Shown here: positions 41,890-49,715 of the stretch, piece after piece
How the letters are laid out: each line of letters begins with the position of its first letter
Numbering within the stretch: position 1 is the first letter of the stretch
DNA from: Streptomyces sp. Alt3
GTDB taxonomy: Bacteria; Actinomycetota; Actinomycetes; Streptomycetales; Streptomycetaceae
Direction: 5' to 3'
Assembly: GCF_030719215.1 (NCBI RefSeq)
Contig: NZ_CP120983.1
Coordinates: 4,216,001-4,280,000 of the forward strand
Length of the DNA: 64,000 nucleotides
Notes under the pieces: generated by a model
Told to the model about the DNA's origin: nothing
Databases searched by the model: none
What the model saw: only the letters and a program-made list of their open reading frames with translations
Position numbers and translations under genes: made by a program

Positions 41890-43584
41890 TTGCAGGCCGA
41901 AGAGCACGCCGACCGGCCGCTCCCCGACGTGCGGGCGCTGGACGCGCTCGTCGGCGGGAGCCCGGCAGGAGTGGCCGTGTTCGACGAGGATCTGCGCTAC
42001 GTGTATGTGAACCCGGCACTCGAACGGCTCAACGGCGTGCCGGCGGCGGCGCACCTGGGCCGGACCATCGCAGAGGTGCTGCCGGACGTCGACGTCCGGC
42101 TGGACGTCCTGCGCCGGGTGCTGGCCGACGGACGGCCCCGCGAACTCACCACGAGCGGGCAGACCTGGGTGGACTCCGCGGTGAAGCGGCGTTACTGGCG
42201 CGGCGCCTGCCACCGGCTCCAGGAGGGAGGCCGGGTGAGCGGGCTGATGGTGATCGCCCAGGAGATCACCGCCACACAGAACGAGCGGGAGGAACTGCTG
42301 CGGGCCAGGAGCTACCTGACGCTCCTGGACAACGCGGCCGTCAGCATCGGTACGACGCTCGACGTGAGGACGACCTGTCAGGAACTCGCTGATTTCGTGG
42401 TGCCCTTGATGGCCGACGTCGCCGTGGTGGAGATGATCCCCCGGGACGTCGGCCACACTCGGCGTGAACCACCGGCCGGGGTCCTCCGGCTTCGGCGGGC
42501 CGGAGTGGCCACCGTCCCTGAACTCGCCGATGCAATCGCGCAGTTCGGTGGCCCGGGTGCGGACATCGACTACCAGGACGACGCGGCCGTACCGCGCTGC
42601 CTGGCCGCCGACGGGCCGGTGGTCGAGAACCTCTACGGGGACGAGCGGCTCAGCCGCGCCGCACCCAGCCCCGAACGGGTCGAGGCCTACCGGGCCATCG
42701 GGCTGCACTCGGCGGTCGCCGTACCGCTCACCGCGAGAGGGCGGCCGCTGGGTGTGCTCAGTCTGCTGCGGGCCGGCGACTCCCCTCCCTTCACCGAAGG
42801 GCTGGACGTCGTCGTCGCCCGGACGCTCGCGGGCCGCGCCGCGGTCGACATCGACCACGCGTACCGCTACACCCACGAGCACCGCATCGCCGGTGAGCTC
42901 CAGCGGTCCCTGCTCTCCGAGCCCCGGGGGCCGAATCCGGGCATCGAGATCGCTTCGCTCTATCTGCCCGCAGGGGCGGGGGCGTTGGTGGGCGGCGACT
43001 GGTTCGACGCCATCCCGCTGCAGGGCGGACGCCATCTGAAGGTGATGGGCGACGTGATGGGCCACGGGGTGGAGGCCGCGGTCGCCATGAGCAACTACCG
43101 CTCGATGCTGCGCATCATGGCCGAGGACGACCAGCCGCCGCACCGCATTCTCGAACGGCTCGACAAGGCGGTGGAGCAGTCGGGGCTCGATCGGGCGGCG
43201 ACCTGTCTGGTCGCGGTCGTGGACCGGCGTGAGGGGGTCTGCGAGGTGGCCAGCGCGGGTCATCCGCCCCCGGTGCTCATCGACCCGGGAGCGTCCCGGG
43301 CGCGGGTGGCGCCGCTGGTGGCGGGGCCACCGCTGGGCACGGGCTTCGGCGGGTACCGGACGACCGTGGTGCCGTGCGGTCCCGGGACGGTGCTGTTCAT
43401 GTACACGGACGGACTGGTGGAACGCCGGGGCGAGGACATCGACGTGTCGATCGAACGGCTGACCCGGCTCACCCTGCCCGCCGGCGGGCGGCTCGAGGAC
43501 CTGCTGGACGAGGTCGTGGACCGGTTCGCGGACACGGCCGAGGATGACATCGCGGTACTCGTCTCGCGGAGCCGGGGCTACTGA
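41890..43584 (+). CDS. PAS-GAF-PP2C (SpoIIE) protein serine phosphatase
   Basis: 564 residues from a TTG start selected because GGAGG lies six bases upstream and no in-frame ATG or GTG fits. PAS at about 15-125 (SPAGVAVFDEDLRYVYVNPALERLNG), GAF at about 140-320 (SIGTTLDVRTTCQELADFVVPLMADVAVVEMI, GLHSAVAVPLTARGRPLGVLSLLRAG), then the SpoIIE-type PP2C domain (AGALVGGDWFDAIPL, VMGDVMGHGVEAAVAMSNYRSMLR, TVLFMYTDGLVERR, AEDDIAVLVSR) with its metal-binding aspartates. Such proteins dephosphorylate anti-sigma antagonists; the HATPase protein at 37413 belongs to the opposing kinase type. Confidence 0.9.
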   Translation: MQAEEHADRPLPDVRALDALVGGSPAGVAVFDEDLRYVYVNPALERLNGVPAAAHLGRTIAEVLPDVDVRLDVLRRVLADGRPRELTTSGQTWVDSAVKRRYWRGACHRLQEGGRVSGLMVIAQEITATQNEREELLRARSYLTLLDNAAVSIGTTLDVRTTCQELADFVVPLMADVAVVEMIPRDVGHTRREPPAGVLRLRRAGVATVPELADAIAQFGGPGADIDYQDDAAVPRCLAADGPVVENLYGDERLSRAAPSPERVEAYRAIGLHSAVAVPLTARGRPLGVLSLLRAGDSPPFTEGLDVVVARTLAGRAAVDIDHAYRYTHEHRIAGELQRSLLSEPRGPNPGIEIASLYLPAGAGALVGGDWFDAIPLQGGRHLKVMGDVMGHGVEAAVAMSNYRSMLRIMAEDDQPPHRILERLDKAVEQSGLDRAATCLVAVVDRREGVCEVASAGHPPPVLIDPGASRARVAPLVAGPPLGTGFGGYRTTVVPCGPGTVLFMYTDGLVERRGEDIDVSIERLTRLTLPAGGRLEDLLDEVVDRFADTAEDDIAVLVSRSRGY

Positions 43585-43666
43585 ACGCCCTTTCCGTACA
43601 AGGGTTTCACGGGTCAAGGAGACTTCGCCCTGGGCGTTGTCGGTGGCCGGTGCGAGGATCTCCCGC

Positions 43667-44056
43667 ATGGGACCTCTGCTCCTCACCGACATCGAAGCCG
43701 CCGTCCGCGACAGCTGGGGCGCCGACACCACCACGCCCGTGCACCGGCCGGACTGGGACCCGGGGAATCCGGCCCGTGACCAGTGCGGCGTCACCGCCCT
43801 CGTCGTCAACGACCTGCTGGGCGGTGAGCTGATCCGGGGCGAGGTGCGGGTCGACGGCGAGTGCGTCGACTTCCACTGGTGGAACCGCCTGGGCGCGGGT
43901 TTGGAGATCGACCTGACCCGGGAGCAGTTCGCCCCGCACGAGATCGTGACCGACGGCGTGGCCGTGGAAAGGCAGGCGGAGATCGTACGGCTCCGCGAGG
44001 AGTACGAGCTGCTGAGTGCCCGGGTGCTGGAGAGGCTGCGGGAGCGGGTGCGGTGA
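43667..44056 (+). CDS. YunG-like protein
   Basis: 129 residues. DPGNPARDQCGVTALVVNDLLGGELIRGEV and DFHWWNRLGAGLEIDLTREQF match the small YunG family, which has conserved Cys, His and Trp-Asn positions and no assigned function. The C-terminal helix is charged. GAGGAT seven bases before the ATG suggests a leaderless start. Confidence 0.78.
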   Translation: MGPLLLTDIEAAVRDSWGADTTTPVHRPDWDPGNPARDQCGVTALVVNDLLGGELIRGEVRVDGECVDFHWWNRLGAGLEIDLTREQFAPHEIVTDGVAVERQAEIVRLREEYELLSARVLERLRERVR

Positions 44057-44081
44057 CCGCGCCGGCCGGCCGCGTCGCCGG

Positions 44082-44300
44082 TCAGCGCGCCGGCTGCCGG
44101 GAGCGCCCGCGCAGCCGGCGCAGGACGAGCAGCGCGGAGGTGATCAGGGGCAGGAGCCCCGCCACGGTGTTCGCGGCGGTCAGCTTGTCCTGGGTTCCCC
44201 GGGCCCTGCGCAGCTGCTTGACGGTGCGGACGACGGCGATCGTGCTGCTGCCGAGGCTCATGAGCAGGCCGACCTTGGAGTTCGCGGCTTTCCTGGGCAT
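44082..44300 (-). CDS. small membrane-associated protein
   Basis: 72 residues: basic N-terminus, an amphipathic stretch (VGLLMSLGSSTIAVVRTV), a hydrophobic helix (AGLLPLITSALLVLRRL) and a basic tail. Preceded by GGAGGGAC. Not recognised; the coding call rests on codon use and the good ribosome binding site. Confidence 0.6.
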   Translation of the reverse strand: MPRKAANSKVGLLMSLGSSTIAVVRTVKQLRRARGTQDKLTAANTVAGLLPLITSALLVLRRLRGRSRQPAR

Positions 44301-44437
44301 CCGTGTCCCTCCGGTTGCATCGCTGCGCGGCCCCTTCCTCCACGTAACGGGCTCCGGGGCGGGTCCGCAATCGGGGCCGCCCGGCTCGTCGGGGTGAAGG
44401 GTGTCGCGCAGGTGCCGGGGCTGTCCGGCCGCGTGGG

Positions 44438-45022
44438 TCAGGCGAAGAGGAAACCGGCGGCCGTCGCCGCGCCGGCCGCGGCTCCCGCGACCGTCTGGCC
44501 CACCGAGTGGTAGCGCAGTACCACCCGTGACCAGCACACGGCGAGGGCCGCCGCGCCCGCGCACAGCCACCACGGAGAGTGCGCGACGCTGAGGAGGGCG
44601 ACCACGGCCGACGCGACCGCGGAGTCGACCGAGATCTTCCAGAACGCGTTGACCGCCAGGAGCACGGTCGTCATGACCCACAGGGAGACCATCGCGATCA
44701 GGATGCCGAGGGGGGCGTCGCCCAGGATCATGATCAGCGCGCCGGTGCCGAGCGAGCCCAGGATCACCAGGAAGATGGGCGCCCGCTGGGTCCGGTCCAC
44801 GACGTGACGGTCGCCCCAGGTGCCGCGACCGCGCTCCCACTCGATGTAGCCGGCGGGGACCAGGCCGGCGCAGAGGGCGCCGAGGAAGCCCCAGGGGAGC
44901 CCGGTCCAGTCACCGGCCGAGGCCAGTCCGATGGCGAGCATGCCGAAGAGCAGCACATTGCGGGGCTGCAGGACGTCCGTGACCGCGCGGGCCACCGTCG
45001 TGGTCGTTCCGGTGCCGCTCAT
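44438..45022 (-). CDS. polytopic membrane protein, PAP2-like with degenerate motifs
   Basis: 194 residues, five to six membrane helices (VLLFGMLAIGLASAG, WGFLGALCAGLVPAGYI, IFLVILGSLGTGALIMIL, LGILIAMVSLWVMTTVLLAV, SAVASAVVALLSVA). The C-terminal SRVVLRYHSVGQTVAGA resembles motif 3 of PAP2 phosphatases (SR-x5-H), with Gln where Asp is expected; the PSGH motif is replaced by ISVDSA. It is therefore probably a non-catalytic or divergent PAP2-fold protein. The ATG lies ahead of the hairpin at 45078. Confidence 0.65.
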   Translation of the reverse strand: MSGTGTTTTVARAVTDVLQPRNVLLFGMLAIGLASAGDWTGLPWGFLGALCAGLVPAGYIEWERGRGTWGDRHVVDRTQRAPIFLVILGSLGTGALIMILGDAPLGILIAMVSLWVMTTVLLAVNAFWKISVDSAVASAVVALLSVAHSPWWLCAGAAALAVCWSRVVLRYHSVGQTVAGAAAGAATAAGFLFA

Positions 45023-45077
45023 GCCGTGTGTGCTCCAGTCCGCGCGTGCCGCGCGACGTCGCCGGCCGCGCGTCGAT

Positions 45078-45113
45078 GTAGCCCTTCACGACGGGGGATG
45101 CGTGAAGGGCTAC
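45078..45113. promoter_or_regulatory. 13-bp hairpin upstream of the PAP2-like gene
   Basis: GTAGCCCTTCACG pairs perfectly with its complement around a 10-base loop. It lies 56 bases upstream of the divergently read PAP2-like gene, with no gene ending here, so it may be a leader structure or the terminator of an unseen transcript. Confidence 0.5.
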
Positions 45114-45274
45114 CCGTGCAGTATGACCGTTCGCCGGTCCGCCGACAACTGACCGGTCGGTCAGCCTCGTTGAGGTGCCCACCTGGCTACGGAGCGCTCC
45201 GGGCGGGCGTCGCACCGCACATGTCCTCGCGCGGGCGGTGGTGGGGACGGCGGAAACCTGTTCCAGCGGCAATA

Positions 45275-45321
45275 GACATGACCTATCGGTACGCCTAGGG
45301 TTTCTTGTGCAGCCAGGTCAT
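45275..45321 (+). promoter_or_regulatory. candidate operator before the MerR-type gene
   Basis: GACATGACCTAT (45275-45286) is followed by CGGT, and AGGTCATATCGGT lies at 45315-45327; ATGACCT and AGGTCAT form a 7-bp inverted repeat. A copy of GATATGACCTAC recurs at 45796-45807 before the cold-shock gene. Confidence 0.45.
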
Positions 45322-45355
45322 ATCGGTGGCCCGGTGCGCAGCAGAAGAGGTGCAG

Positions 45356-45700
45356 ATGCCCCCGGAATCCCCGTCGCGTTCCACGGACCGTCTCGACGAC
45401 GACGACTACCCCGCGTACACCATGGGGCGGGCCGCGGAGATGATCGGTGCGACGCCAGGCTTCCTCAGGGCCATCGGCGAGGCCCGCCTGATCACGCCGC
45501 TGCGTTCCGAGGGCGGCCACCGCCGCTACTCGCGCTACCAGCTGCGTATCGCCGCGCGGGCCCGTGAGCTGGTGGACTCCGGCACACCGATCGAGGCGGC
45601 CTGCCGCATCGTCATCCTGGAGGACCAGCTCGAGGAGGCCCTGCGCCTCAACGAGGAACTGCGCCGGCCTGCGGCCGACCGGACCGGCCCCGATTCCTGA
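45356..45700 (+). CDS. MerR-type HTH regulator
   Basis: 114 residues. The HTH (YTMGRAAEMIGATPGFLRAIGEARLITPLRSEGGHRRYSRYQLRIAARARELV) is the MerR winged helix, followed by a short dimerisation helix (LEEALRLNEELRR). There is no effector domain. AGAAGAGG precedes the ATG. It lies directly upstream of the cold-shock gene, and the two promoter regions share a 12-base motif, so regulation of the cold-shock gene is a reasonable guess. Confidence 0.88.
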   Translation: MPPESPSRSTDRLDDDDYPAYTMGRAAEMIGATPGFLRAIGEARLITPLRSEGGHRRYSRYQLRIAARARELVDSGTPIEAACRIVILEDQLEEALRLNEELRRPAADRTGPDS

Positions 45701-46005
45701 GCGGCCCGCGGGCGCATATCTGTTTCGGCGGGCACAGAAATACGCGTAATGAGCGGTGAGAGTTTATGCCGTTCCTGATGGAGCGGTGGCACAGTGATAT
45801 GACCTACAGCTCACTTGTGACCGAATCGTGCTACTGTTGATCTCAGTTGCAGTTGTGGTTCCCAAAACTTCAAGTGCACTCGTCGGTTTCACTCCGGCGG
45901 GGGCGCTTTTGTATTTCCGGTCTCTTCCGGACGGGGCAATCATTTGCGGCGACGTAGGGCCCGCACGGTGTGGGCCCACGAGCAACGCCCCGAAGGAGAT
46001 TTGAC
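45701..46005 (+). promoter_or_regulatory. long promoter/leader region of the cold-shock gene
   Basis: A gene-free 305 bases with lower GC than the surroundings. It holds GATATGACCTAC at 45796, a possible -10 TACTGT at 45832 and a leader of about 160 bases rich in T runs before the GAAGGAG site. Long leaders of this kind are typical of cold-shock genes. Confidence 0.5.
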
Positions 46006-46209
46006 ATGGCTACCGGTACCGTGAAGTGGTTCAACTCGGAAAAGGGCTTCGGCTTCATCGAGCAGGAGGGTGGCGGCGCTGACGTCTTCGCCCACTACTC
46101 GAACATCGCCGCCCAGGGCTTCCGCGAGCTGCAGGAAGGCCAGAAGGTGAACTTCGACGTCACGCAGGGCCAGAAGGGCCCGCAGGCGGAGAACATCACC
46201 CCCGCCTGA
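46006..46209 (+). CDS. cold-shock protein, CspA family
   Basis: 67 residues, a single cold-shock domain with both RNA-binding motifs: KGFGFIEQ (RNP1) and VFAHYS (RNP2). It begins with MATGTVKWFNSEKG, the Streptomyces Csp form. GAAGGAG provides the ribosome binding site. A strong terminator ends the transcript. Acts as an RNA chaperone; a DEAD-box helicase gene lies just downstream. Confidence 0.96.
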   Translation: MATGTVKWFNSEKGFGFIEQEGGGADVFAHYSNIAAQGFRELQEGQKVNFDVTQGQKGPQAENITPA

Positions 46210-46228
46210 TCCTCAGGTCGTACGACGC

Positions 46229-46276
46229 AGCTGGGGCCCGCACCTTGGGGTGCGGGCCCCAGCTCGTTGTGTTTTT
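46229..46276 (+). terminator. strong intrinsic terminator after the cold-shock gene
   Basis: A perfect 16-bp stem (AGCTGGGGCCCGCACC and complement) with a TTGG loop, then CGTTGTGTTTTT. Confidence 0.92.
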
Positions 46277-46357
46277 CCCGGCCGTGCCGGGGCCGGTGCA
46301 CCTCGCAGGTTAATTCCTGATGTGTGCGGGTCACGCGCCCGGCGGTCATATGCAGTC

Positions 46358-46516
46358 ATGATGGAGTGCCGAATTCGGATTGTTAATCCGATGGGCAGAC
46401 TTCGTTCTTCGTTATTTCACCGGCTCGTTCTTGCGATTCTTGGCGCCGTACATGGCTGCAGCCGCCCGGAAAGAATCCCTCGATACGTGCCATTCGAGGG
46501 AAGGGTTCCCAGTTGA
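46358..46516 (+). CDS. upstream ORF overlapping the DEAD-box start codon
   Basis: A 52-codon frame (starting MMECRIRIVNPMGRLRSSLF, basic, ending in EGRVPS) whose TGA overlaps the TTG start of the helicase as TTGA. It lies in a lower-GC leader with T-rich stretches. It may couple translation of the helicase. The peptide resembles nothing I know, and it lacks a strong ribosome binding site. Confidence 0.4.
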   Translation: MMECRIRIVNPMGRLRSSLFHRLVLAILGAVHGCSRPERIPRYVPFEGRVPS

Positions 46517-48081
46517 ACCGCGATCGCACCGCTCGCACGAATGACCGATTTTCTCGGACCCGCTCCGGCGGGTCCGCCGGCAGCCGCACCGCCAACGGAT
46601 TCCGCTCCGCGGGGTCCGGCCGGCAGGGCGCCCCGGGTTCGCAGGGGCGCTCCGGCGGCCCGAAGCGCTCCGGTGGCTACGGCCGCCGCTCCTCCGCCGT
46701 CACGGGTGAGTTCGCGCTGCCGGTGACCATCACCCCCGCCCTCCCCGCCGCCGAGGCCTTCGCGGACCTCGACATGCCGGAGCCGCTGCTGGCGGCGCTG
46801 GCCGCCGAGGGCGTGTCCGTGCCGTTCCCGATCCAGGCGGCCACCCTGCCGAACTCGCTCGCCGGACGGGACGTCCTGGGCCGCGGCCGCACCGGATCGG
46901 GCAAGACGCTCGCCTTCGGTCTGGCCCTGCTGGCCCGGACCGCGGGCAACCGCGCCGACGCGCGCCGCCCGCTGGCCCTGGTCCTCGTGCCCACCCGGGA
47001 ACTGGCCCAGCAGGTCACCGACGCGCTCACCCCGTACGCCCGCTCCCTCAGGCTCAGGCTCGCCACGGTCGTCGGCGGCATGTCGATCGGCCGCCAGGCC
47101 AGCGCGCTGCGCGGGGGCGCCGAAGTGGTGGTCGCCACCCCGGGCCGGCTCAAGGACCTCATCGAGCGCGGCGACTGCAAGCTCGACCGGGTCGCCATCA
47201 CCGTCCTCGACGAGGCCGACCAGATGGCCGACATGGGCTTCATGCCCCAGGTCACCGAGCTGCTGGACCAGGTCAACCCCGAGGGCCAGCGGATGCTGTT
47301 CTCGGCCACCCTGGACCGCAACGTCGACCTGCTGGTCCGCCGTTACCTGCACGACCCGGTCGTCCACTCGGTGGACCCCGCCGCCGGTGCGGTGACGACG
47401 ATGGAGCACCACGTGCTCTACGTCCAGGGCGCGGACAAGTACGCGACGACGACCGAGATCGCCGCCCGCGACGGCCGGGTGATCATGTTCCTGGACACCA
47501 AGCACGCCGTGGACAAGCTCACCGACCACCTGCTGAGCAGCGGCGTGCGGGCGGCCGCTCTGCACGGCGGCAAGTCGCAGCCGCAGCGCACCCGCACCCT
47601 CGACCGGTTCAAGACCGGCCATGTCACGGTGCTGGTCGCCACGAACGTCGCGGCCCGCGGCATCCACGTCGACAACCTCGACCTGGTCGTCAACGTCGAC
47701 CCGCCCAGCGACCACAAGGACTACCTGCACCGCGGCGGGCGCACCGCGCGTGCCGGGGAGTCCGGCAGTGTCGTCACGCTCGTGCTGCCCAACCAGCGCC
47801 GCGACATGACCCGGCTGATGGCCGACGCGGGAATCACGCCGCAGGTCGCCCAGGTCCGTTCCGGTGAGGCCGAACTGAACCGCATCACTGGGGCCCAGGC
47901 GCCGTCCGGGGTGCCCGTGACCATCAGCTCGCCGGTGGCGGAGCGCGGCAAGGGCAACGGCTCCCGTCCCCGTGGCCGGCGCGGCGCGCGTCCCGGGCAG
48001 GGGCGGCGTTCCAACGCCGGCACCCCGACGCCGGAGGCACGTGCCGCAGCGGCTCAGCGCCGGACCAACAAGGCCGCGTAG
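46513..48081 (+). CDS. DEAD-box RNA helicase
   Basis: 522 residues. Q-motif region (MPEPLLAALAAEGVSVPFPIQAATLP), Walker A GRGRTGSGKT, PTRELAQQ, TPGRLKDL, the DEAD box in VLDEADQMADMGF, SAT in MLFSATLD, then ARGIHVDNLDLVVNVD and HRGGRTARAG in the second RecA domain. Arg/Gly/Ser-rich N-terminal and Arg/Gly-rich C-terminal tails would bind RNA. The TTG start has GAGGGAAGGG upstream and no in-frame ATG before residue 87. With the cold-shock gene it forms a cold-response-type neighbourhood. Confidence 0.93.
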   Translation: MNRDRTARTNDRFSRTRSGGSAGSRTANGFRSAGSGRQGAPGSQGRSGGPKRSGGYGRRSSAVTGEFALPVTITPALPAAEAFADLDMPEPLLAALAAEGVSVPFPIQAATLPNSLAGRDVLGRGRTGSGKTLAFGLALLARTAGNRADARRPLALVLVPTRELAQQVTDALTPYARSLRLRLATVVGGMSIGRQASALRGGAEVVVATPGRLKDLIERGDCKLDRVAITVLDEADQMADMGFMPQVTELLDQVNPEGQRMLFSATLDRNVDLLVRRYLHDPVVHSVDPAAGAVTTMEHHVLYVQGADKYATTTEIAARDGRVIMFLDTKHAVDKLTDHLLSSGVRAAALHGGKSQPQRTRTLDRFKTGHVTVLVATNVAARGIHVDNLDLVVNVDPPSDHKDYLHRGGRTARAGESGSVVTLVLPNQRRDMTRLMADAGITPQVAQVRSGEAELNRITGAQAPSGVPVTISSPVAERGKGNGSRPRGRRGARPGQGRRSNAGTPTPEARAAAAQRRTNKAA

Positions 48082-48111
48082 CCACCCGGCCCGTCCTTCC
48101 CCGCACGCACC

Positions 48112-48144
48112 CGCACCCCCGAGGCCTCCTGGTCCGGGGGTGCG
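48112..48144 (+). terminator. terminator after the DEAD-box gene
   Basis: CGCACCCCCG pairs over 10 bp with its complement; pairing extends imperfectly outward (CGCACGCACC with GGTGTGTGCG). Loop of 13 bases. Confidence 0.65.
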
Positions 48145-48285
48145 GTGTGTGCGAGGGGGAGGATGCCGGGAATGTCTGTAACAGTTCCCCGGCGGTGACT
48201 CGTGTCCGCGTCCGTGCCCGTCCGCCTGCCGAGAAGATCGTTCCGGTGCCGCACGGACGGCGGCGGGCGAGGGGAGCGGGACGAG

Positions 48286-48486
48286 ATGAAGAGCAAGCTG
48301 ACCGTGCTGGGGGTGGCCGTTCTGGCGTCCGTGCTCCCGGCGGGGGCGGCCCAGGCGGACGAGACCCACACCGGCTCGCACAACGGGCCGCAGGTGGCGC
48401 TGATCGCGACGGGCCAGATCGACGACCCCCTGGAGGACGTCCTGGAGCACGCCACGGTGCTCGGCACGACGTACGTCATCGGCTGA
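48286..48486 (+). CDS. small secreted peptide
   Basis: 66 residues: a Sec signal (KSKLTVLGVAVLASVLPAG, cleavage near AQA) and a mature peptide of about 42 residues (ETHTGSHNGPQVALIATGQI, then DDPLEDVLEHATVLG). No cysteines and no chaplin or rodlin motif. GGGGAGCGGG lies upstream. Function unknown; a surface or developmental peptide is possible. Confidence 0.68.
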   Translation: MKSKLTVLGVAVLASVLPAGAAQADETHTGSHNGPQVALIATGQIDDPLEDVLEHATVLGTTYVIG

Positions 48487-48546
48487 GAGGACGGCCGGGA
48501 CCCGGGCGGGGCCGGGGGCCAAGCCGCCCGATCCCGCTCCGCCCGT

Positions 48547-49455
48547 TCAGGGAGTGAGGATCAGCTTCCCGGTGGTCCGGCGCGCGAGCAGGTCCTCGTG
48601 GGCCTGCCGGGCGTCGGCGAGCGGGTAGCTGCCGCCGGTCACGGGCGCGAGGCGGCCCTCGGCGACCAGGGCGAAGAGCTCCTTCAGGGGCCCGGAGACC
48701 GCGTCGGGAGCGGCGAGGGTGGGACGCAGCCAGAATCCGACGACGGAGGCGTTGAGGCGGCCGAGCCGGGCCGGATCGACGGCGGTGAAGCCGGCGCGGG
48801 CGGAGTTGCCGTACGTGACCAGCCGGCCGAAGGACGCCAGTGAGTCCAGAGCCTGGTCGAAGAGCTCCCCGCCGACGGCGTCCAGGACGACGTCCGCCTT
48901 CTCCGCGAGGGGATAGGTGATCACCGCGTCCGCGCCGAGTTCCAGGGCGAGCCGCTCCTTGGCCGGGCCGGTGGCCTGAGCGAGCACCCGGCCCGCCCCG
49001 AACTCCCTGGCCAGCTGGACGGCGAGGCTGCCGACGCCGCCCGCCGCGGAGTGCACGACGACGCTCTCACCGCGACGCAGCCGGGCCGCAGACCGCAGCA
49101 GGTGCCAGGCGGTCAGCCCCTGCACCATGAGGGCGAGTGCGTGGGCCGCCTCCAGGTCCTCGGGGATCTCCAGGACGGCGGACTCCTTGGCGGTGACCTG
49201 CTCCGCGTATCCGTGCGAGACCCGTGCCAGCACCCGCCTCCCGTCCGGTGTGCGGCCCACGACCTCGCTGCCCGGTACGTGCGGGAGGGCGTCGGCGCCG
49301 AGATAGGAGCCGTCCGTCTGATGGGTGTCGGCGAAGTTCACCCCGGCGGCCTCGACGGTGAGGAGCAGCTCTCCGGGGCCGGGCACGGGGGAGGCCAGTT
49401 CCACGGGGCGGAGTACTTCGGGACCACCGAAGTGGTCGAACTGGATAGCGAGCAT
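48547..49455 (-). CDS. NADPH:quinone oxidoreductase-like enzyme
   Basis: 302 residues of the zinc-free medium-chain dehydrogenase family: PGPGELLLTVEAAGVNFADTHQ, VPGSEVVGRT and the Rossmann motif VVVHSAAGGVGSLAVQLAREFGAG, then ELGADAVITYP. It starts at MLAIQFDHFGGPEVL; the longer frame upstream is non-coding. Paralogous to the enzyme at 15310 but only distantly similar. Divergent from the SDR gene. Confidence 0.9.
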   Translation of the reverse strand: MLAIQFDHFGGPEVLRPVELASPVPGPGELLLTVEAAGVNFADTHQTDGSYLGADALPHVPGSEVVGRTPDGRRVLARVSHGYAEQVTAKESAVLEIPEDLEAAHALALMVQGLTAWHLLRSAARLRRGESVVVHSAAGGVGSLAVQLAREFGAGRVLAQATGPAKERLALELGADAVITYPLAEKADVVLDAVGGELFDQALDSLASFGRLVTYGNSARAGFTAVDPARLGRLNASVVGFWLRPTLAAPDAVSGPLKELFALVAEGRLAPVTGGSYPLADARQAHEDLLARRTTGKLILTP

Positions 49456-49715
49456 GCCGCACGGTACCGCGGGGCGCTCGCGGGGCCCTGGGTTCTGTGG
49501 CTCTGCATCCTCTTTTGTCAGAAGTGAAGCCGAAAACAGCATAAACGGTCTGTTTTTTCGTCGCTCCGGGTCGATGTCCACGAGGCGCGGAACGGACAGC
49601 CGCTGCCGTAACGGCCACCGTCCCGCACGCACCGCATCCGGGGCGGATCCCGGCAGGACCGCGCGGTACGTGATCGGCCGTGGCCACGGCCGGGGCGCCC
49701 TGCCAGACTGCCGCC

